Program-made: the position numbers and the translations under genes
Shown here: one piece after another, positions 8,649 to 13,245 of the stretch
Layout: each line of letters starts with the position of its first letter
Numbering within the stretch: the stretch's first letter is position 1
From: Nitrospirota bacterium
GTDB taxonomy: Bacteria; Nitrospirota; Nitrospiria; JACQBZ01
Length of the DNA stretch: 14,042 bases
NCBI GenBank assembly: GCA_016198945.1
Contig: JACQHO010000147.1
Location: 1 to 14,042, forward strand
Direction: 5' to 3'
The notes under the pieces: model-generated
Told to the model about the DNA's origin: nothing
What the model saw: the letters and a program-made list of their open reading frames with translations, nothing else
Database searches by the model: none

Positions 8649-9237
8649 GTTTGCCAAGGATCCTCTTGCGCCTCTTGTTGCCGTCCTGCGCGATCTCGCG
8701 TCATGGTTACAGGCCGGACAGGTTTCGGGAGTGGTCATCGGTGGTGTCGCGGCCTCCGTTTTGGGACGCCCCCGGGTAACGCGCGACGTGGATGCCATGG
8801 TGCTTCTCGATGAGGGGAATTGGCCGAAATTTCTCGAAGCGGGTGCGCGGTTCGGATTTATCCCCAGGCGTCCGGACGTTTTGACATTCGCGAAACGGGC
8901 CCGCGTTCTCTTGGTCCGCCATGATCCGAGCGGAATCGATGCGGATGTTGCGATCGGGTCTCTTCCCTTTGAGCAGGAGGTCGTAACACGGCTGCAATGG
9001 ATTCAGATCGGCGGGGTAAACATCCCTTTGCCGACACCCGAGGACTTGGTCGTCATGAAGGCGGTCGCCAACCGACCGCGGGACTTAGGCGACATTGAAG
9101 GTATATTGGATGCCAATCCGAAACTGGATTTGCGGCGCGTGCGCCGATGGGTGCGGGAATTCTCATCAGCTTTGGAATCGCCGGAGATTCTGAGAAATTT
9201 GAATGCGATTCTGGCGCGCCGCCGGGGCCGAAAATGA
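8641..9237 (+). CDS. Minimal nucleotidyltransferase (AbiEii/DUF6036-like)
   Basis: This is a 198-residue protein of the polymerase-beta nucleotidyltransferase superfamily, of the kind found in toxin-antitoxin and abortive-infection modules. The N-terminal half holds the GG motif in VVIGGVAASVLGRPR (Gly34-Gly35) and the metal-binding pair Asp49 and Asp51 in TRDVDAMV; a further acidic pair lies at Asp100/Asp102 in GIDADVAIG. The C-terminal half has PTPEDLVVMKAVANRPRDLGDIEGIL, typical of AbiEii-type enzymes. The GTG at 8641 is preferred over the upstream in-frame TTG at 8584: AAAGG lies 6 bases before it and the overlap with the previous gene falls from 65 to 8 bp. Substrate (tRNA, protein or other) cannot be read from sequence. 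Together with the small upstream gene it forms a compact cassette bounded by two ppdK 3' ends. Confidence 0.8.
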   Translation: MSEFAKDPLAPLVAVLRDLASWLQAGQVSGVVIGGVAASVLGRPRVTRDVDAMVLLDEGNWPKFLEAGARFGFIPRRPDVLTFAKRARVLLVRHDPSGIDADVAIGSLPFEQEVVTRLQWIQIGGVNIPLPTPEDLVVMKAVANRPRDLGDIEGILDANPKLDLRRVRRWVREFSSALESPEILRNLNAILARRRGRK

Positions 9238-9281
9238 GAGATGCCGATATGAACTCCGATCCTCTGAACCATATTTGCGCT

Positions 9282-9347
9282 GCGCGCCTCGCTGCCGCAC
9301 ACGCGGTGTTGAATAATAAGAAGCGGAAGGTGGAGAAAGATATTTGA
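9282..9347 (+). pseudogene. Duplicated, diverged 3' end of ppdK
   Basis: These 66 bases match the last 66 bases of ppdK (8344-8409) at 55 positions by my count, without gaps, ending at the same TGA. Of 22 codons, 9 differ, and 7 of those changes are synonymous (GCC/GCT, GCG/GCA, CAT/CAC, two AAA/AAG, AAG/AAA, ATA/ATT). Homology stops abruptly at 9282. The pattern fits a genuine ppdK end from another allele or strain and not a copy that decayed neutrally. It may be the original chromosomal end, left behind when a cassette arrived carrying its own replacement end. Confidence 0.8.
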
Positions 9348-9521
9348 GGTTCTTAATACCAGAATGCTGGATTAAAGTGAAGCATTATTACCATGGCTCC
9401 GAGCGTCTGTCCCTCACCTAAATAGGTTAGTCCGCATTCGATTTATTCACAGGTTATCCTCAAAAAACACACAAGATATGGTTGCTTTTCTAACCAATAG
9501 CTCAATATATGGTGTTTTTTC
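9348..9521. other. AT-rich non-coding stretch after the ppdK relic
   Basis: No reading frame or RNA gene is recognisable here. The composition drops from GC-rich to AT-rich at the end of the ppdK relic, marking the island boundary. Small inverted repeats (CCAG..CTGG near 9361 and ACCTA..TAGGT near 9418) are too short to interpret, and no terminator follows the nucleotidyltransferase gene. Confidence 0.5.
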
Positions 9522-9550
9522 TTGAAAACGGTAGACGAATGTGCTATGGT
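9522..9550 (+). promoter_or_regulatory. Extended -10 promoter upstream of candidate small RNA
   Basis: TTGAAA (9522-9527) and TATGGT (9545-9550) are separated by 17 bp, and a TG one base before the -10 makes it an extended -10 promoter. Transcription would start near 9557, where a perfect hairpin begins. No open reading frame of note follows before the terminator at 9728-9762. Confidence 0.5.
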
Positions 9551-9556
9551 TGGCAT

Positions 9557-9762
9557 GCTTTGGAACTACCCTCCAAAGCTGTATTGGGCTTTATACAATA
9601 CCTTTTTACTTGATGCATCGAGAGCAAAGTTAAAGAATCCAGCACCTAACAGATTCCAGAACGGTTGCTTTCCCTGTTGAGAAAAGAGCGCTCAAGAATC
9701 AAGTAGGGTAAAGAAGAAAGAAAACCTAAGGCCCGGTACCCAGTGGTAGCGGGCCTTTTTTA
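9557..9762 (+). ncRNA. Candidate structured small RNA of about 205 nt
   Basis: The stretch between an extended -10 promoter and an intrinsic terminator has no convincing coding frame but shows several pairings. A perfect 8-bp hairpin with a 7-nt loop sits at the 5' end (9557-9564 with 9572-9579), followed by GTATTG/CAATAC (9581-9586 with 9596-9601). There is a long-range 8-bp match TACTTGAT (9607-9614) with ATCAAGTA (9698-9705), and a nested TTGAG/CTCAA stem (9677-9681 with 9691-9695). CTTTCCCT (9668-9675) can alternatively pair with 9705-9713 with one bulge, so two folds compete. I do not recognise a known RNA family. It could be a stand-alone small RNA or a regulatory leader of the downstream ubiquitin-like operon, although that operon has its own promoter. 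Confidence 0.4.
9728..9762 (+). terminator. Strong intrinsic terminator
   Basis: AAGGCCCG (9728-9735) pairs with CGGGCCTT (9750-9757). After one G-G mismatch, TACC pairs with GGTA around a CAGT loop, and a run of T residues follows to 9761. It ends the small-RNA unit and insulates the operon that starts 60 bp later. Confidence 0.85.
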
Positions 9763-9773
9763 TTTAAAGATTT

Positions 9774-9804
9774 TTGTCACAGGTCAAAACCATCATGTTA
9801 TAAC
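9774..9804 (+). promoter_or_regulatory. Candidate promoter of the ubiquitin-like operon
   Basis: TTGTCA (9774-9779) and TATAAC (9799-9804) are separated by 19 bp, with TG one base before the -10 (extended -10). It lies just after the terminator and gives a leader of only about 14 nt before the GTG start at 9825, which carries AAAGGA as its ribosome-binding site. Confidence 0.5.
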
Positions 9805-9824
9805 AACTTTGAAAGGAAAAAAGG

Positions 9825-10211
9825 GTGGACGCTTCTGAATATCAACGACGATATGACTTAGTTCGGCAATGGTGCGCAAGGGGCTACCAGTATCTGCGTA
9901 AAACTCTCCGGTGTTACGGCATTGCTGATTTAAAGGAGCTACCGGAACATCCGAGGTTCACCGAGATATTAACGAAAGCATTCGATGAGCTTTTGCAAAG
10001 GAATTGGAAATGGTACTTTGTTTTGAAACTGAGAAGTCGGGGAATCCCTGACAAGATCATTGTGACAGAATTATATAACCTGCTCTGGTTTTTTTGGATC
10101 TCAAGATTTAGAGAGCTCAATATTTCATATGAAGATTTCATGACCAAATCTCCCGACATCTTCTGGCGGGAAAACAATGAAGGAGGTGAAAGAGACGATG
10201 AGCTCGAATGA
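9825..10211 (+). CDS. Unrecognised 128-residue protein, first gene of the ubiquitin-like operon
   Basis: I do not recognise this protein. It is rich in aromatic residues (several Trp, Tyr and Phe), with a basic N-terminal half containing two cysteines (QWCARGYQYLRKTLRCYG), a middle of RNWKWYFVLKLRSRGIPDK, a hydrophobic stretch LYNLLWFFWISRF that may be a buried helix, and an acidic tail (NNEGGERDDELE). The start is GTG at 9825 with AAAGGA 7 bases upstream. The gene overlaps the first ubiquitin-like gene by 14 bp, using the selected downstream start, so it is very likely co-translated with the cascade. A substrate, adaptor or regulator of the conjugation system are all possible; nothing in the sequence decides between them. 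Confidence 0.7.
   Translation: MDASEYQRRYDLVRQWCARGYQYLRKTLRCYGIADLKELPEHPRFTEILTKAFDELLQRNWKWYFVLKLRSRGIPDKIIVTELYNLLWFFWISRFRELNISYEDFMTKSPDIFWRENNEGGERDDELE
10180..10189 (+). promoter_or_regulatory. Shine-Dalgarno that decides the start of the first ubiquitin-like gene
   Basis: AAGGAGGTGA is near-perfect anti-16S complement. It lies inside the frame opened by ATG at 10177 and 8 bases before ATG at 10198, so it supports 10198 as the real start. Confidence 0.65.
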
Positions 10212-10776
10212 ACTGGAAAACGAATTGGAAATTGATGAATTGACAATGCCCACTGAAGAAGAGTGGGAACTCATAGGAACATTTTTCACCATTTACGAGG
10301 CTAGGTTTGCTTACACTCCACATATGCCAGATGATTTATTTCTGAAAGCAAATGGAAATCCACAAGATTTGAGCATAGATCAAAAAGGGCACTTGTTTAC
10401 TTGCAAAGATTGCTGCGCCAAGTTTTTCTCTCAAGAGATTTCATTGGACCTTTTTGTCGCTTCCATGCCTGAGAGTCAAAGTGTCATCCCAATAGAAGCG
10501 CTCACACAAAAAGATGGTGACGATATAACTAGGCCGAGCATAGAAGCAAGAAGAGAGGACAAGTTATTTGCCACTTTCATTGATGGGAAGGAGTATCGCA
10601 CGGAAAAATCAGAGCTTACCGGTACCGAAATTATGGACCTAGGCGGTGTTTCCAGGGAAGCAGGTCTGATTATGATTCTAGAAAATGGTACTCAGGTGCA
10701 GGTTGGAAAAGATGAAGTCATCGAGCTCAAGCCAAGCCGGAAATTCAAAAGAGCGCCCCGCTTCAGCAGGGGGTGA
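10198..10776 (+). CDS. Ubiquitin-like protein with N-terminal extension (multiubiquitin-type domain)
   Basis: This 192-residue protein ends in a ubiquitin-like beta-grasp domain of the prokaryotic multiubiquitin type (residues 122-192), with FIDGKEY, SELTGTEIMDLGG, REAGLIMILENGTQVQV and DEVIELKP, closing in APRFSRG directly before the stop. The exposed C-terminal Arg-Gly fits a modifier that needs no trimming before adenylation. The 120-residue N-terminal part is acidic at first (ELENELEIDELTMPTEEEW) and contains a compact CKDCC (Cys69, Cys72, Cys73) that may bind metal; I cannot assign it to a family. The domain is 54 of 71 residues identical by my count to the next gene's product. The ATG at 10198 is chosen for its Shine-Dalgarno; an ATG at 10177 would add seven residues. 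Confidence 0.85.
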   Translation: MSSNELENELEIDELTMPTEEEWELIGTFFTIYEARFAYTPHMPDDLFLKANGNPQDLSIDQKGHLFTCKDCCAKFFSQEISLDLFVASMPESQSVIPIEALTQKDGDDITRPSIEARREDKLFATFIDGKEYRTEKSELTGTEIMDLGGVSREAGLIMILENGTQVQVGKDEVIELKPSRKFKRAPRFSRG

Positions 10777-10836
10777 GTTGTTCCAATTTCTTTAACCGCA
10801 TTTGGCCAAAAGGCCTAAACAAGGAGGTCACAACAA

Positions 10837-11100
10837 ATGGAAGAAGAAAAAACTACAACCGCTCTTGCTGCCGAAGTAGGAGGAAAGTTCTTTACCCTCT
10901 TTATTGATGGTAAGGAATACCATGTGCAACAATCTGAACTTACCGGTGCCGAGATTATGGACTTGGGTGGAATTCCAAGAGAGGCTGGCCTGATCATGAT
11001 TCTGGAAGATGGTACTCAGGTCCAGGTTAGAGTGGACGAAGTGATTGAGCTGAAGCCGGGTCGGAGATTCAAAAAGGCTCCTCGTTTCACTAGGGGATAG
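10837..11100 (+). CDS. Single-domain ubiquitin-like modifier
   Basis: An 87-residue protein consisting of a short tail (residues 1-16) and one multiubiquitin-type beta-grasp domain (17-87). It shares with its upstream paralogue FIDGKEY, SELTGAEIMDLGG, REAGLIMILEDGTQVQV, DEVIELKP and the end RFKKAPRFTRG. The Gly at the last position is the expected site of adenylation by the E1 domain encoded two genes downstream. It has a very strong ribosome-binding site (AAGGAGGT, 8 bases before ATG), better than most genes here, suggesting it is made in excess as a modifier should be. A small GGCC-AAAA-GGCC hairpin lies in the 60-bp gap before it, near 10804. The E2-like gene follows after 1 bp. Confidence 0.9.
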   Translation: MEEEKTTTALAAEVGGKFFTLFIDGKEYHVQQSELTGAEIMDLGGIPREAGLIMILEDGTQVQVRVDEVIELKPGRRFKKAPRFTRG

Positions 11101-11101
11101 T

Positions 11102-11491
11102 ATGCTCGAGCGAAGGCAGCGAGAAATCGAGTTGCTACTAAAGAGATATGGGCTCCTGGAGCATGGAGTGAACCTTGAATGGGTGCTCTTTAAGGAGTTC
11201 CCACTACCATCTGGATGGAATAGAGAGAAAACTATGCTCTTAATCTTAATTCCTCCAGGCTATCCCTTAACGCCCCCAGACAATTTCTATGTGCAGATGG
11301 GTTTCAGGCTGGTCTCTGGAGCACTTCCGACCAATTATAACGAACCATCTGCTCATATGGGGCAGCAATGGGGACAGTTTTCTTTCCATGCGGATCAAAG
11401 CACTTGGCGCCCTTCAGCGGATCTTTTAGAAGGTGATAACCTCTTAACCTTTCTTTTGCAAGTAGAACGCAGATTAAAGGAGTTGAACTAA
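11102..11491 (+). CDS. E2-like (UBC-fold) protein without cysteine
   Basis: This 129-residue protein fits the prokaryotic E2/UBC superfamily, in the position where an E2 sits in ubiquitin-like operons with JAB-E1 fusions. The recognisable pieces are LLILIPPGYPLTPPDNFYV, which matches the E2 strand-turn with its proline-rich loop, and FSFHADQSTWRPSADLLEG, with His96 and the WRP turn, followed by a helix. The protein contains no cysteine at all, so it cannot carry a ubiquitin-like thioester as eukaryotic E2s do. His96 or another residue could act, or the protein may be a non-catalytic scaffold. My family assignment (Prok-E2_E type) is from memory of the motif order. ATG at 11102 has AGGGGA 4 bases upstream, and its stop overlaps the next start in TAATG. 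Confidence 0.75.
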   Translation: MLERRQREIELLLKRYGLLEHGVNLEWVLFKEFPLPSGWNREKTMLLILIPPGYPLTPPDNFYVQMGFRLVSGALPTNYNEPSAHMGQQWGQFSFHADQSTWRPSADLLEGDNLLTFLLQVERRLKELN

Positions 11492-12906
11492 TGAATTCAC
11501 TGAGCATACCAAGCAGCATCTGGGAAAAAACAAGAGATCACCTTTTAAAAGATGGTATGGAACACTTCGCTTTCTTCCTTGCGGGTTTTGCCACACATGA
11601 GAATGGCACTTCTTTCTCAGTCAAGGACGTTGTTCTACTTCATGAGTGTGATCTGAATTTTTCTTTTTCAAGTCACTCCATGTTAAAGCTAGATGCACTA
11701 CTCCGGATTACTAACTTAGCAAGATCCAGAAAGTTAGCACTTGTAGAAGCCCACAGCCATCCTTTTACAAAGAATGATGTGCGATTCTCTTCAATAGATG
11801 TTGACGGGTTAAAGGAGTTTGCACCGTATATGTTAGATGACCTCCCTGGTTTTCCTTACGCCGCAACCGTCTGGGGAACAGAATCTATCGATGGGATCTA
11901 CTGGAGATCTGATAAAAAAACGTCGAACCCTATTTCAGAAGTCCGTGTCATTGGACAGAATATCAAACGTATCGTTACCTCGTCAGGAAAGAAATCTGCC
12001 TCCATAAGACGAGAAAACGAAAATGTACCAGAAGATATGAGGTACAACAGACAGATTCTGGCCATTGGTAAAGATGGTCAGGAGAAAATGAGCAGTGTGC
12101 GTGTCGCAATTGCTGGTGCGGGTGGCATTGGCTCCCACGTAATCCAGCAGCTTGCCTATCTTGGGGTGAAGAATTTTGTGGTGATTGATGCTGATAATGT
12201 TGAGAAGAGTAATCTGAACCGATTAGTGGGGGCAACACCTTCAGATATTGGTCGGCCTAAGGCATGGGTAATGGAGAGGATGATTCGTTCTATAGATGGC
12301 TATGAAACCATTAATGTAAGAATCATCAACCGATTTATTCGGGATCCAGACTCCGTAGATGCTTTAAGAGAGGCGGATGTCATTTTTGGATGCGTCGACA
12401 ATGATGGAGCTCGATTAATCCTTAATGAAATCGCTCTGGCATATCTCATTCCTTTAATTGACTGTGGGGTAGGCATTGAAGCAAGAAATGGAGAAATTAC
12501 TGAAGCTGGCGGTCGGGTTATGCTTGTCCATCCTGACGGTCCTTGCTTGCTGTGTGCTAAGGAGGTGAATTACAAGGAAGCATCGAACGATCTTGCTCCA
12601 CTCGAAGAACTTGAGATGAGAAAAAAACTTGGCTATGTAAGTGGGGAAGAAGTATTGAGCCCCTCTGTTATTTCTCTAAACGGAACCATCGCTTCTATTG
12701 CGTGTACAGAGTTTATTGCTATGGTTACGGGAATGAGGTCTGCTAGAGAGTTCACGTTTTATGATATGTTTGAGCAAAGAATTGTTCCGCGGATTCTGAA
12801 ACCGGATCCAAAATGTTTTCATTGTTCGTTGAAAGCAATTGGAGACAAAACCAATATACACAGATATAATTCAAACAGTATTCCAAAAGACATCCCCAGA
12901 GTTTGA
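11491..12906 (+). CDS. JAB/JAMM isopeptidase - ThiF/E1 activating enzyme fusion
   Basis: This 471-residue protein joins two opposite activities. The N-terminal JAB domain (about 1-150) has the JAMM metalloprotease set: Glu24, then His88-Ser89-His90-Pro91 and Ser100-x-x-Asp103, which bind and activate zinc for isopeptide cleavage. The C-terminal E1-type domain (about 185-460) has RYNRQILAIG, the nucleotide loop AGAGGIGS (208-215), Asp233-x-Asp235, SNLNRL with Asn241 and Arg244, and CVDND. A zinc site is formed by CLLC (352-355) and CFHC (442-445). It should adenylate the C-terminal Gly of the two ubiquitin-like proteins, while the JAB half removes or trims them. No cysteine occurs between residue 355 and the helix at about 405, where ThiF-like enzymes hold theirs. 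The start overlaps the E2-like stop; AAAGGAG precedes it. Confidence 0.93.
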   Translation: MNSLSIPSSIWEKTRDHLLKDGMEHFAFFLAGFATHENGTSFSVKDVVLLHECDLNFSFSSHSMLKLDALLRITNLARSRKLALVEAHSHPFTKNDVRFSSIDVDGLKEFAPYMLDDLPGFPYAATVWGTESIDGIYWRSDKKTSNPISEVRVIGQNIKRIVTSSGKKSASIRRENENVPEDMRYNRQILAIGKDGQEKMSSVRVAIAGAGGIGSHVIQQLAYLGVKNFVVIDADNVEKSNLNRLVGATPSDIGRPKAWVMERMIRSIDGYETINVRIINRFIRDPDSVDALREADVIFGCVDNDGARLILNEIALAYLIPLIDCGVGIEARNGEITEAGGRVMLVHPDGPCLLCAKEVNYKEASNDLAPLEELEMRKKLGYVSGEEVLSPSVISLNGTIASIACTEFIAMVTGMRSAREFTFYDMFEQRIVPRILKPDPKCFHCSLKAIGDKTNIHRYNSNSIPKDIPRV

Positions 12907-12964
12907 GTGTGCATAGATATAAACTTAAGCCATATTAGTTTCATTCTATCGCCGATGTCTATTC

Positions 12965-12993
12965 AGCTGCGTGGTTGTCTGTGCAGCTTTTTT
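12965..12993 (+). terminator. Intrinsic terminator of the ubiquitin-like operon
   Basis: AGCTGC (12965-12970) pairs with GCAGCT (12983-12988) around a 12-nt loop, followed by a run of T residues to 12993. It sits about 60 bp after the last operon stop. The stem is short, so moderate strength is expected. Confidence 0.6.
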
Positions 12994-13095
12994 GTTTTCT
13001 TTATTTAATCTTTAAAAGTCTGATACAATATGCGTCGTTCGATTTATAAGGGTACGCGTTGCCCATGGGTATTGATCGACGTGGCCTTGAATGGG

Positions 13096-13196
13096 ATGAA
13101 AACCGACGAATGGTATATAAACCGGGCGCTGCAGCTCGCCATAAAGGGCGGGGCCGGACGAGCCCCAATCCGATGGTCGGCATGGTTCTAGTCCGC
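13096..13196 (+). pseudogene. ribD: Frameshifted, truncated 5' fragment of ribD
   Basis: The fragment reads MKTDEWYINRALQLAIKG.. from ATG 13096, and after a frame change near 13159-13161 it continues SPNPMVGMVLVR up to 13196. This is the start of the riboflavin-biosynthesis deaminase/reductase RibD, whose N-terminus carries the conserved SPNPMVG just before the zinc-binding deaminase motifs. The frame changes by a net loss of one or four bases and homology ends at 13196, before the catalytic His-x-Glu, so no function remains. A TACAAT -10 lies 66 bp upstream (13024-13029) without a clear -35. The downstream gene begins 50 bp later. It may be the relic of a gene that bordered the original insertion site. 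Confidence 0.75.
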
Positions 13197-13245
13197 ACTG
13201 TGGCTTAGCACGACACCTTTTATCTCAAGAAACAGAAGGAACAGG

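Noticed and set aside
9147..9347. A 66-codon frame ending in the ppdK-like C-terminus
   Set aside because: Its first part overlaps the nucleotidyltransferase in another frame and it has no ribosome-binding site. Only the terminal ppdK copy is meaningful.
9443..9451. TTATTCACA, matching a relaxed DnaA box
   Set aside because: A single box with no partner boxes, AT-rich unwinding array or dnaA/rep gene nearby; expected by chance.
9700..9762. T-box-like signal (AGTGGTAGCGGG in a terminator)
   Set aside because: The conserved T-box core is not present, and the downstream genes are not aminoacyl-tRNA or amino-acid genes.
12907..13095. FMN riboswitch or nrdR remnant before the ribD fragment
   Set aside because: I see neither the conserved FMN-aptamer segments nor an ATP-cone reading; only a terminator and a possible -10 are visible.
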